Shown piece by piece: positions 9,115 to 17,102 of a stretch of DNA of 64,000 nucleotides. Positions within the stretch are counted from its first letter, which is position 1. Each line of letters begins with the position of its first letter. This DNA is from Alphaproteobacteria bacterium (lineage in GTDB: Bacteria; Pseudomonadota; Alphaproteobacteria; Rhizobiales; GCA-2746425): assembly GCA_024743215.1 (NCBI GenBank), contig JANSWZ010000013.1:1-64000 (forward strand). Reading direction: 5' to 3'. Under the pieces are notes generated by a model. The model saw only the letters and a list, made by a program, of their open reading frames with translations, was not told where the DNA came from and made no database searches. The translations under genes were made by a program, and so were the position numbers.

Positions 9115-10422
9115 ATGGATCGAATCATCGCTACGCTCATATTCTGTTTTATGCTCGCAACCGCGATGGCTATTGCGGTTGGGGCGCGAACCATATTTGA
9201 TTTGCCGTTGCTCGCCAGCATTCTGATTGCCGGATTTCTACTGCTGATATTCACATTGACGCAGGGATTGGCAATGCAGCGCAAGCACCATATGCGGCTG
9301 GAATCAGAAATTGATAATCTTGCCGAAGAAGTAGCGACGGCTCGCAAGGGCTGGTCAGCCTGGAATTCACGTCTGCAAGTATGCGAGGAACGCGTTGATC
9401 TTCTGGCCGAGGATTTAGGGAAAGCGGAAGATTACGAGGCGCGTGCTGATATCGCCGAGTTGAGTGCCCTGATTAAAGACATTGTTGAGGCCATGGGTGA
9501 TGTGGATATTCGCTTGCAAAATCATGGCCGGCTCCTGACATCTTTGCCAAGCCAACGACCTGCTGAACCGCAAGTGGTGAAGCCGGCTGCAGATCCTGAC
9601 CAGTCTGCAGCCGATGCCATTGAAGATCGCAACGTTGACGCAACAAAACTGTCAGCGCTACGTCGTGCTTTGAACAGCAATGCTGTCACCTTCGAATATG
9701 AGCCGGTGGTTCGCATGCCACGTCGGCAAATCTGGTCCGGCTTTGCCAAGGTCAATGTTCAGGTTCCCGGAGAACGCGATCAGGCTGTGTTGCGAAAGAT
9801 TGCTGCCGAAAACGGGTTGCTGCCGTGTATTGATCTCTTGACCCTGTCCCAGGCGGGTAAGGGCTCCAGCATCAAGCTGGCTGATGGTCAGGCCGCGCCA
9901 GTTATCTGTCAGTTGAACCTGGAAAGTCTGCTGCCCAACCCATTTTCTGATGCTTTTGAGGAAGCTTTGGAAACACAGCGGGACAACGCACACAATATCA
10001 TTCTTGAGTTTCCTGACAGGGCGATAACCAGTCAACTGGCCGCCAATGCGCGGGACAGTGAAAGCACAGCCTTGCGCGCCAGGTTGCGCCGCTATGCGCG
10101 CTGGGGTTACAGCTATGCTCTGCACAAAAACGCCAGAGTTGGTCTGGCTGCCGATTATGGCATGCTTGCTGAACTCGGCTTCCGCTATGTTCGCATTTCT
10201 GCAAAGCCGCTCATTGCAGCGTTGGCCGCTATTGAGAAGGGCGAAAAAACGCCGTTTGATCTCCACCCAGCAGATTTGGCCGGGTTGACCGGCCGCTACG
10301 GTATGGAACTGATTGTTGGCGATCTGGAAGATGAAGCCATGGTGCTCGAAGCGTTGGAGCTCAACGCAGCATTCGCAATGGGCTACGCCTTTGAAGTCAG
10401 CCCCGCCAGGCGCGCTTCCTGA
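9115..10422 (+). CDS. Membrane protein with degenerate EAL domain
   Basis: This 435-aa protein has two N-terminal transmembrane helices (about residues 4-25 and 30-50), a coiled-coil-like segment (about 55-110), and a C-terminal EAL-type domain from about residue 195. The hallmark motif is gone: where active c-di-GMP phosphodiesterases have E-A-L it reads YEPVVRMPRRQIWSGFAKV, and the usual acidic metal ligands are not evident. It is therefore probably a catalytically dead EAL protein acting as a sensor or scaffold. The ATG at 9115 is preferred to a TTG at 9007 because it starts just before the first helix. The last 75 bp recur at 15568-15642. Confidence 0.8.
   Translation: MDRIIATLIFCFMLATAMAIAVGARTIFDLPLLASILIAGFLLLIFTLTQGLAMQRKHHMRLESEIDNLAEEVATARKGWSAWNSRLQVCEERVDLLAEDLGKAEDYEARADIAELSALIKDIVEAMGDVDIRLQNHGRLLTSLPSQRPAEPQVVKPAADPDQSAADAIEDRNVDATKLSALRRALNSNAVTFEYEPVVRMPRRQIWSGFAKVNVQVPGERDQAVLRKIAAENGLLPCIDLLTLSQAGKGSSIKLADGQAAPVICQLNLESLLPNPFSDAFEEALETQRDNAHNIILEFPDRAITSQLAANARDSESTALRARLRRYARWGYSYALHKNARVGLAADYGMLAELGFRYVRISAKPLIAALAAIEKGEKTPFDLHPADLAGLTGRYGMELIVGDLEDEAMVLEALELNAAFAMGYAFEVSPARRAS
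10348..10422 (+). repeat. 75-bp direct repeat, copy 1 (3' end of EAL gene)
   Basis: The last 75 bases of the EAL gene, stop codon included, are repeated at 15568-15642 with two mismatches, exactly 5220 bp away and in the same orientation. This copy completes the intact gene. Repeats of a gene's 3' end at both edges of a segment are typical of integration into that end. Confidence 0.95.
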
Positions 10423-10481
10423 AGAGGATAGTTTCTCGGCGTGAGGAATGGCTAATGCACAATTCTTGGACGCTGAATAAA

Positions 10482-11396
10482 TCAGTTTAACAGTGGCGTT
10501 TCGATTCCCGAAATGGTTTTGCAAATGCATTCTTCGGCAAGTGTCACAGACGTATCCAGCGTGCTATCCCTGCGACGGCCGAGGCGAAGTTCGTGGCTTT
10601 CCACATCGCGGCTGTGGATCGGAATATAGACCAATTGCCCATCCTTTAAGTCTTCTTCGACGTCGATGCGGCTGAGAAAGGTTATTGCTTCGCCAGACCG
10701 GGAAATTGACTTCAAAAGCTCAATTGAGTTGGAAAGAAAGGCAGGGCGCAGGGGATAGCCTGCGATTGTGAAGGCTTCGCCTATGAGATGGTTGATGGTA
10801 ATCGATTCATCCGCAAGAGCGATTGGCCAGTTTACGATTTCGGGCAGCCGCAGGCAGTTTCGCCCAACCAACGGATGGTCGCGACTGACCACAACACCAA
10901 GCCGGGTCGGAAACGTCATACTGGCAGAAATGCCGGTTCCATTTGGCCAGGAATAGGCGAGGCCAAGATCGCATTCTCCCGTTGCCAGATCATGCTCCAC
11001 ACCCGCTTCCGTCTGGCTGCGGACCGTGATTGCGATGCCGGGGTTTTCTGCACAGAAAACACGCAGGATCAGTGGAATAATTCCAGCCGCCAGTCCATGC
11101 ATGGCAGAAATTCTGACCCTTGGTCCGTCGGTGCCGCTCAACTCGCGCAGCCGCTGTTTCATTCGTTCATAGTCCCGAAGTGTTTGGCGGATGTGAGCGA
11201 TCACGACCTCTCCGGCAGCGGTGACGCGCATACCTCCAGAATGTCGGTGGAAAAGCGGGGTGCCAGTCTCTTCTTCCAGCTGAATAATCCGGCGGTTGAT
11301 CGAAGATGCCGAGACATTGAGAACGTCAGCCGCTGCGCGAATTGATCCGCGTCGGGACACCTCATCAATCTGATTCAACAGGCTGGAATGCAACAT
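10482..11396 (-). CDS. LysR-family transcriptional regulator of the TRAP operon
   Basis: This 304-aa protein has a winged helix-turn-helix at residues about 5-62 (IDEVSRRGSIRAAADVLNVS, then SINRRIIQLEEETGTPLF) and an effector-binding domain after it. It is divergent from dctQ, with 260 bp between the starts. That space contains two AT-rich dyads, one immediately upstream of this gene (11399-11420). By position it should control the TRAP transporter and cupin operon and itself. The ATG at 11396 gives the normal family start. Confidence 0.9.
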   Translation of the reverse strand: MLHSSLLNQIDEVSRRGSIRAAADVLNVSASSINRRIIQLEEETGTPLFHRHSGGMRVTAAGEVVIAHIRQTLRDYERMKQRLRELSGTDGPRVRISAMHGLAAGIIPLILRVFCAENPGIAITVRSQTEAGVEHDLATGECDLGLAYSWPNGTGISASMTFPTRLGVVVSRDHPLVGRNCLRLPEIVNWPIALADESITINHLIGEAFTIAGYPLRPAFLSNSIELLKSISRSGEAITFLSRIDVEEDLKDGQLVYIPIHSRDVESHELRLGRRRDSTLDTSVTLAEECICKTISGIETPLLN

Positions 11397-11398
11397 AG

Positions 11399-11420
11399 AA
11401 ATAAAATTTCCCTTTTATTT
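11399..11420. promoter_or_regulatory. Inverted repeat upstream of the LysR gene
   Basis: AAATAAAA, six bases, TTTTATTT: perfect 8-bp arms ending 2 bp from the LysR start codon, overlapping its ribosome-binding region. An 11-bp palindrome CTAAAATTTAG lies at 11437-11447. Autoregulation by the LysR protein is a plausible reading. Confidence 0.45.
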
Positions 11421-11656
11421 CAGTATTATATCAATTCTAAAATTTAGCGTACTCTTTTTAAGAACGCTGGTCACGCAAAAAGACGCTCGAACCGTAACCC
11501 AATTCAGACCACTGTTTTGTCAGAAAATATATCGAAGCAATCAATTGCAAGTGGTGTCCAGCCAACAGGTAAGGTCGGCCAGATTTTGGTAGCTCATCAG
11601 CCTGCGTGCTGAGGACCGCTGTACCCGTTTGTGACCATCGTCCCAGGAGATCAAAG

Positions 11657-12160
11657 TTGCGACAAAACGCAGGTCTTTTATCCGCTAAGCTGAACCGCCT
11701 GGTTGAGACAATCGTCGTCATCCTGATGGCGGCATTGGTATTGGACGTTTGGATCGGAGTGCTCGACAGATACTTTTTCAAATGGCAATTGAATTGGCCC
11801 GAGATATTGGCACGTTATCTGATGATCTGGGTCGCCTTGCTTGCAATATCCTGCGGTATTGCGCGACGCGAACACATTGGGCTGACAATCCTGACTGATC
11901 GCTTTTCGCCGACGTTTCGGCGATGCTCTCTCGTACTTTGTGATCTGCTTGCACTGGCTCTGTTTGTATGGGCTTTCGTCTATGGTGTGCAATTTGCCAT
12001 CAGCGGCGCCTCCCGCTTCGCAATGATCTTTGGCATGTCTATGGCACCCGCCTTTTCCGCTGTTCCGACAGCCGCAGCGCTCGCGGCGATTCAGCTTGCT
12101 TTGTGCCTGGTCCGTGACGCTGGGAAGTATCCTGTCAAAGAACAGGCGGCGGAGATTTAG
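11657..12160 (+). CDS. dctQ: TRAP transporter small permease subunit
   Basis: Four-helix inner-membrane subunit (167 aa) of a tripartite ATP-independent periplasmic transporter, which uses the sodium or proton gradient with DctM and DctP. Hydrophobic segments lie around residues 12-32, 45-68, 85-108 and 125-150. The family signature NWPEILARYLMIWVALLA is present. The start is TTG 11657, because AGGAGA lies six bases upstream; earlier in-frame starts (GTG 11606) have no such site. It is the first gene of the operon and ends two bases before dctM. Confidence 0.92.
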   Translation: MRQNAGLLSAKLNRLVETIVVILMAALVLDVWIGVLDRYFFKWQLNWPEILARYLMIWVALLAISCGIARREHIGLTILTDRFSPTFRRCSLVLCDLLALALFVWAFVYGVQFAISGASRFAMIFGMSMAPAFSAVPTAAALAAIQLALCLVRDAGKYPVKEQAAEI

Positions 12161-12162
12161 CC

Positions 12163-13443
12163 ATGGCAGTAGCATCTGTATTTTTCACTCTGCTTCTGCT
12201 TGGAATGCCGATTGCCTTTGCCATCGGACTTGCCGGCCTGGCAGGCTTGATTCAACTTGATAATCCCCGATTCATGCTGACAGGCGTTTCCAAGCTTTTT
12301 TCAGGAATGGATTCCTTTCCGTTTCTTGCAATGCCCTTCTTCATCTTGGCGGGCGAGATCATGAATCATATCGGCATCACAAAACAATTGATGCGTCTGG
12401 CGCACGTCCTGGTGGGGCACTTTCGTGGCGGGCTGGCGCAAGCCAATATGGTGGCTTCAGTGCTGTTTTCCGGTCTTACCGGTGCTGCAACGGCAGATGC
12501 AGCGGCATTTGGCAAGACACTAGTACCTGAGATGGTGCGTAACGGATATCGCAGAGATTATGCAGCGGCAGTCACGGCTGCTGGCTCAATCATCGGGCCT
12601 ACGATCCCTCCCTCTGGCTTGATGGTCGTTTATGGGTCTTTGATGGGGGTTTCAATCGGTGGCCTCTTCGCTGCTGGCATATTACCGGGCTTGATGATTT
12701 GCGCAGTGTGTATGGCCATCATTGCTATCGGCGCATCACGTAACAATCTACCTCAGGCGGATCGGCGGACAAGCCTGAAGCAGTTGGGTAAAGCGATATT
12801 GGACGCGACTTTTGCGCTCGTCATGCCGGTAATCATTCTGGGTGGCATTCTGGGAGGTATCGTTACGCCGACCGAAGCGGCTTCGCTCGCGGTGGCCTAC
12901 GCCGCGTTTGTTGGCGCTGTGATTTACCGCAATCTGTCGCTGCAGGCGCTCTATGCGATGTTGCTATCAACAGCCCGGACTACTGGCGTCATCTTCGCGA
13001 TCATCGCTTTCGCATCAATGCTGGGTTGGTGGCTGAGTTATGAGCGCATTCCGCAGGCAATTGCTGATGCGGTTCTGTCAGTCTCGGATAATCGCCTGAT
13101 CATCATCTTCCTGATTGTTCTCATTCTGCTGGTGATTGGCATGGTCATGGACATCACGGCAATTCTGATAATTTTAGCGCCCGTTCTCGTGCCACTGGCC
13201 AACGACATAGGTCTGGAGCCAATCCATTCCGGCATCATCTTCATTCTGGCTCTGAACATATCACTCATGACGCCGCCTGTGGGAGCCTGCCTTTTTGTAT
13301 TGTCTTCTGTGACGGGGGAGCGGCTTGAAGCTATTGCAGCCAAACTCTGGCCGTTTCTGATTGCAGAGGTTTTAGTACTTTTCATCTTTGCCTATTGGGA
13401 AAGTCTCGCATTGCTGATCCCTAGATTGCTTGGTTTCGTCTGA
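12163..13443 (+). CDS. dctM: TRAP transporter large permease subunit
   Basis: The 426-aa DctM subunit forms the transport channel, with about twelve membrane segments. Family landmarks are the N-terminal PIAFAIGLAGLAGL helix, SGLTGAATADAAAFGKTLVPEM, TIPPSGLMVVYG, and MDITAILIILAPVLVPLA near the C-terminus. Length is typical. It starts two bases after dctQ with a GGAG site in the dctQ end, so the two are translated as a coupled pair. Confidence 0.97.
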   Translation: MAVASVFFTLLLLGMPIAFAIGLAGLAGLIQLDNPRFMLTGVSKLFSGMDSFPFLAMPFFILAGEIMNHIGITKQLMRLAHVLVGHFRGGLAQANMVASVLFSGLTGAATADAAAFGKTLVPEMVRNGYRRDYAAAVTAAGSIIGPTIPPSGLMVVYGSLMGVSIGGLFAAGILPGLMICAVCMAIIAIGASRNNLPQADRRTSLKQLGKAILDATFALVMPVIILGGILGGIVTPTEAASLAVAYAAFVGAVIYRNLSLQALYAMLLSTARTTGVIFAIIAFASMLGWWLSYERIPQAIADAVLSVSDNRLIIIFLIVLILLVIGMVMDITAILIILAPVLVPLANDIGLEPIHSGIIFILALNISLMTPPVGACLFVLSSVTGERLEAIAAKLWPFLIAEVLVLFIFAYWESLALLIPRLLGFV

Positions 13444-13618
13444 TGAGCAGTCCGAGACCGAGACCAAACCGGGTGACGTGCTCATACCGGCCCTCTCTCC
13501 GAGCGACACGTGACCCTGAAACGAAGCCGAGACTTTCGGCACAACCCTCATATTCGATACGACGAAATACGCGTCGAAAATGAGGTCACACGATCAAACT
13601 CAACAGATAGGAAAAATA

Positions 13619-14659
13619 ATGAAGAAAGTTCTGATTGCGGCCACGGCCATTGCATTGATTACGACCCAGGTTTTTGCAGAGACCAAAGTCATTCGCTTCG
13701 CCCATGATTCCAATGCGGACATATACGACAACCCAAATCATGCCTGTGCTACCGTCTTTCAAGGCATAGTGAATTCGGGAAGTAATGGCGAACTTGCGGT
13801 CGAGATTTATCCCGGCGGCCAACTGGGCACCATCACCGAGGCCGTGCAAATGGTTCGTGACGGAGTGGTCGAGGTCACCAACGCTTCAACCGGAGCACTC
13901 GCGCCCTATTATCCTCGTATTGATGTTCTGAATCTGCCCTTTGCTTTTGCCAGCAATGGCTCAGCCGACACTGTCTTCAATGGTCCATTTGGCCATGCGC
14001 TGAAAAAGGATATCGAAGAAAACCTCAACGAAGTCGTGGTGCTGGGCTACCCTGACACCGGTGGCCTTTTTGTTATTTCGAATTCTAAACAGGAAATTGC
14101 AACACTGGATGATATGTCGGGTATTCGTCTGCGTACCATGACCTTGCCTTCTCATCAGGCGATCATGAATTCTCTTGGGATGGAAGCCTATCCACTGTCT
14201 TTTTCCGAAGTTTATTCGGGCTTGCAGACGGGTGTGATCGACGGTCAAATGAACCCGATTCCAATCATCGTGTCGGCAAATCTGGACGAGGTGCAAAAAT
14301 ACGTCACGCTGACAAATCACCTGTATTCACCTTTCACCATGCTATTCAATAAAGCGTTTTACGAGGGGCTGACTGACGCGCAAAAGGACCTGATCCACAC
14401 TGCAGCGCAGTCTTGCGAAAATGCAGCCCGTGGTATTTCGCGGATCATCGAGGCCTCAGAAAGAGGCTTGGCCAGCTTGGCCGGTGAATTGACGATCACC
14501 GCACTTTCCGCAGAGGATCGCCAACAGATGCGGGAAGTTACAGGTAACGCATTTGACGTTTATATTGCGGAAACGCACGGCGACGAAGCCAAAGCTCTGG
14601 TTGACCTCCTGAAGGTAGAAAGTGCCAAGGCGAACGTGGCCCGCTTCTTTGGCGAGTAA
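13619..14659 (+). CDS. dctP: TRAP transporter periplasmic solute-binding protein
   Basis: Periplasmic receptor (346 aa) that delivers the ligand to DctQM. It has a signal peptide MKKVLIAATAIALITTQVFA, then the DctP fold with landmarks VEIYPGGQLG, GIRLRTMTLPSHQAIMNSLG, and SFSEVYSGLQTGVIDGQMNP. The conserved arginine (GIRLRT) that usually binds a carboxylate is present, so an organic acid or similar anion is expected. The ATG at 13619 is preceded by AGGA; the frame extends upstream to 13580 without support. It follows dctM after 175 bp. Pairing with the cupin suggests a ureide-type substrate, which is inference. Confidence 0.95.
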   Translation: MKKVLIAATAIALITTQVFAETKVIRFAHDSNADIYDNPNHACATVFQGIVNSGSNGELAVEIYPGGQLGTITEAVQMVRDGVVEVTNASTGALAPYYPRIDVLNLPFAFASNGSADTVFNGPFGHALKKDIEENLNEVVVLGYPDTGGLFVISNSKQEIATLDDMSGIRLRTMTLPSHQAIMNSLGMEAYPLSFSEVYSGLQTGVIDGQMNPIPIIVSANLDEVQKYVTLTNHLYSPFTMLFNKAFYEGLTDAQKDLIHTAAQSCENAARGISRIIEASERGLASLAGELTITALSAEDRQQMREVTGNAFDVYIAETHGDEAKALVDLLKVESAKANVARFFGE

Positions 14660-14759
14660 GTTTCAAGAACTTGCTACGACATTTGTTCTGCCTGGCATGC
14701 CTGCAGTCAGGCGGAACTTCTCGCCCTCCCATGTCAACAGTCTGAGAAAGATTAACCGG

Positions 14760-15506
14760 ATGCTAGCGAATCTTGGCGAAACCAGATCAAAGGTCAAAGG
14801 TCTTCATGCATTGATTTGCCCGGACAGCCACGAAGTCATTGATCTGCCCCACTGGCCGGGGACCGATTTCGTGTCATTTGTAACGCCCGCTTTGGGCGCA
14901 ACGTTTTCGCTCAGTAAGATAACCGCTTTCAAGCAAACCCGAATTCTTCCGCCACCGCATAAGGGCACTCGCTTTTTTCTGGTGCAGAATGGGACGGCCC
15001 GCTTGAATGTTGATAACCAAAACAGCGAATTGTCTGACGGTCATTTCGCATTTCTGCCATCGGACTGCGACCATTCGATCGAGCTTGCCAAATCAACTGA
15101 ATTGCTTTGTCTCGAGCGACCTTACACACCGACGCAAAGCGCGGCAGCGCCAGGATTTTTCACCTCGTCGATGAAAGATATCGTGCGGACCAAACTGAAA
15201 GGTGATGACGGCCTGCATATCCAGAAGCTCCTTCCTTCCAATCCCGGTTTTGACATGGAAATCAATGTGATGGATTTCGCACCCGGCGCAACTTTACCCT
15301 ATGTGGAAACCCACTTCATGGAGCATGGTTTGATGATGCTGAGCGGCGGTGGAGTATACCGCTTGGAAGATGATTGGTACCCAGTGACAAGCGGAGACGT
15401 GATCTGGATGGGCCCGTTCTGCCCACAATGGTTTGGCGCCCTGGGGCGCGAAAATGCCCGATATCTCATTTACAAGAACTGGAATCGTGACCCGTTGGTC
15501 TGCTGA
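14760..15506 (+). CDS. (S)-ureidoglycine aminohydrolase-like bicupin
   Basis: A double-cupin protein (248 aa) resembling AllE/UGHY, which releases ammonia from (S)-ureidoglycine to give (S)-ureidoglycolate in allantoin breakdown. The C-terminal cupin carries all four manganese ligands known in the plant enzyme at the same spacing: Glu183, His185, His189 and Gln223 (YVETHFMEHG and CPQWFG). The ending YLIYKNWNRD also matches the family. The ATG at 14760 lines up with the E. coli protein start; 14697 is an alternative. It is the last gene of the TRAP operon. No other allantoin gene is in the window, so the substrate may be a related ureide. Confidence 0.82.
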   Translation: MLANLGETRSKVKGLHALICPDSHEVIDLPHWPGTDFVSFVTPALGATFSLSKITAFKQTRILPPPHKGTRFFLVQNGTARLNVDNQNSELSDGHFAFLPSDCDHSIELAKSTELLCLERPYTPTQSAAAPGFFTSSMKDIVRTKLKGDDGLHIQKLLPSNPGFDMEINVMDFAPGATLPYVETHFMEHGLMMLSGGGVYRLEDDWYPVTSGDVIWMGPFCPQWFGALGRENARYLIYKNWNRDPLVC

Positions 15507-15567
15507 TGGCAGGCTCCGGTAAGCCAACATAGGCATCAGCCTCGCTGACAAGGCGGCGGTGACGCCT

Positions 15568-15642
15568 GAAGCGTTGGAGCTCAACGCAGCATTCACAATG
15601 GGCTACGCCTTTGAAGTCAGCCCCGCCAGGCGCGCTTCGTGA
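15568..15642 (+). repeat. 75-bp direct repeat, copy 2 (orphan EAL 3' end)
   Basis: A second copy of the EAL gene's last 75 bases, including a stop codon, lying outside any gene. One mismatch changes GCA to ACA (Ala to Thr) and the other is a silent TCC/TCG serine change. Sequence similarity stops abruptly on both sides. It marks the right boundary of the putative island. Confidence 0.95.
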
Positions 15643-15674
15643 CAATCTTTCGAGTGAATGAAGGATTACCCCGT

Positions 15675-15707
15675 CGTGGACCCTCGGACTTGTTCGAAGG
15701 GTCCACG
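15675..15707. repeat. 10-bp-stem palindrome, REP-like or terminator
   Basis: CGTGGACCCT and AGGGTCCACG form a perfect 10-bp stem around a 13-nt loop, 23 bp downstream of the M16 gene stop. There is no T-run on either strand. Such GGACCC palindromes often occur as dispersed extragenic repeats in alphaproteobacteria. I found no second copy in this window. Confidence 0.55.
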
Positions 15708-15729
15708 AAGTCAGCAGTCATTAGGCAAA

Positions 15730-17079
15730 TCAGCCCTTAATCTCTTCAGAGACCTGAGTGACAAGCGGCTGCCCAACAACAACAGTAAGCAGTGGGCTTG
15801 AGAAGATACGCTTGGCAACACGCTTGGCATCTTCCAGTGAAACAGATTCAATCAACTCATTTCGCTGATTGATGTAGTCCGCATCTCTGCCTTGAATCTG
15901 CAAGCCAACCAATTGATTGGCAATCTTGTCAGACGTATCGAAGCGCAGTGCATAGGCGCCTTTCAGATATTCTTTCGCAGCACGCATTTCGGTCTTTGTC
16001 GGTCCGGTCTCTGCCATCCGTTTCAACTCGGCAACAATCACTTCGCGTGCCTTTTCCGCCCGGTCACTTCGCGAGCCGACGCCGACAAAGAAAAAGCCGC
16101 GTTCGTCAAAGCTGGAGAGATAGCTGAAGACCGAATAGGCAAGGCCACGCTTTTCCCGCACTTCTTTGTAGAGCCGGGATGTAAAACTGCCGCCGCCCAG
16201 AATGTGATTCACCACATAGGCCGTAATGAAATCGGGATCTTCGACCAAAATGCTGTTGCCACCCATCCGGATGGTGGTTTGCGGCTTGTCGAGCGGCACC
16301 AAAATTGTCTCTTCCATAATCGGGGCAGGGCCCACGATTTCCGACAATGCTTCACCTGCGGGCAGGGCGCCAAAGGTTGCATCGATAAAGGCGCTGGCAC
16401 TTTCAGCATCGATATCGCCCACAACGGCCAGCTTGAGTCCGTTTTGCTTGAAAATCTGACCGTGAAGCGCCCGCAAATCATCGGGTGTAATACGCCCAAT
16501 AGATTCAATAGTTCCCGAGCGGGGCGCGCCATAGGGATGCGCAGGGAAGGCCGTGGTAAACCATGTTTCAGATGCAATGCTGCGGGGATCCGTCAGATCA
16601 CCGCGCAAGCGGGACTGAATACGCGAGACCATTCGCTCTACTGGTTCCTTGTCAAATCTGGGTTGTGACATGGCTTTTCCCAGAAGTTCGAAGGCAATAT
16701 CCTTGTTGGAGGACAGCGTGCGCATGACGCCCGAGAATCGCTCTGCGCGCGAACTGAACGATAGACGAACCGCAGTTTCATCCAATGTCGCCTGAAAGGT
16801 CTGGCTATCCATATCCGCAGCCCCTTCATCCAGCGTCGCGGACAGGAGTTCTGCCAGCCCTTCCTTGCCGGAAGGATCCAGCACTGATCCCCCTGTCAAC
16901 GAGAAGCTGACAGTAATCAGTGGGACTGTGTTGTCAGAAACAAGCCAGTAATCCAGGCCGTTCGGGGTTGTAATTTCCTGAACATCGACTGCCATTGAGG
17001 GCCGGACAAGAAAACTGGCGGCCAGAAGTGTGAAGGCGCCGATCAGAAGCGTTTTAACGACGACGGGTCTTTTGAACAT
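15730..17079 (-). CDS. M16-family peptidase-like protein, non-catalytic partner
   Basis: This 449-aa protein has the two-domain M16 fold and an N-terminal signal peptide (VKTLLIGAFTLLAASFLV...SMA). The zinc-binding HxxEH is missing: the equivalent segment reads GLAELLSATLDEG. The C-terminal R/Y motif (SRLYKEVREKRGLAYSVF) that grips substrate is intact. This is the classic inactive partner of a heterodimeric periplasmic M16 protease. It lies 23 bp downstream of the catalytic subunit gene, so the two should be co-expressed and form the dimer. ATG 17079 was chosen over TTG 17091. Confidence 0.93.
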   Translation of the reverse strand: MFKRPVVVKTLLIGAFTLLAASFLVRPSMAVDVQEITTPNGLDYWLVSDNTVPLITVSFSLTGGSVLDPSGKEGLAELLSATLDEGAADMDSQTFQATLDETAVRLSFSSRAERFSGVMRTLSSNKDIAFELLGKAMSQPRFDKEPVERMVSRIQSRLRGDLTDPRSIASETWFTTAFPAHPYGAPRSGTIESIGRITPDDLRALHGQIFKQNGLKLAVVGDIDAESASAFIDATFGALPAGEALSEIVGPAPIMEETILVPLDKPQTTIRMGGNSILVEDPDFITAYVVNHILGGGSFTSRLYKEVREKRGLAYSVFSYLSSFDERGFFFVGVGSRSDRAEKAREVIVAELKRMAETGPTKTEMRAAKEYLKGAYALRFDTSDKIANQLVGLQIQGRDADYINQRNELIESVSLEDAKRVAKRIFSSPLLTVVVGQPLVTQVSEEIKG

Positions 17080-17102
17080 GGTCAAATCCAATTATCCAGA
17101 AA

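Larger units (their letters stand above)
10423..15567. mobile_element. Putative accessory island bounded by 75-bp direct repeats
   Basis: This 5145-bp segment holds a LysR regulator, a complete TRAP transporter and a ureidoglycine aminohydrolase-like cupin. It begins just after the EAL stop codon and ends at a second copy of the EAL gene's 3' end. The layout suggests a unit inserted into the 3' end of the gene with repair of the reading frame. No integrase, transposase or tRNA is inside, so either mobility genes have been lost or the segment arrived by homologous recombination. The term island is inference; the repeat is observed. Confidence 0.55.

Noticed and set aside
9658-10530. 290-residue minus-strand open frame
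   Set aside because: Antisense to the EAL gene; the encoded sequence has no family features, and the plus-strand protein has clear domains.
10423-15567. Integrase or transposase within the repeat-bounded segment
   Set aside because: All five genes are regulator, transporter or enzyme; no recombinase motif was found on either strand.
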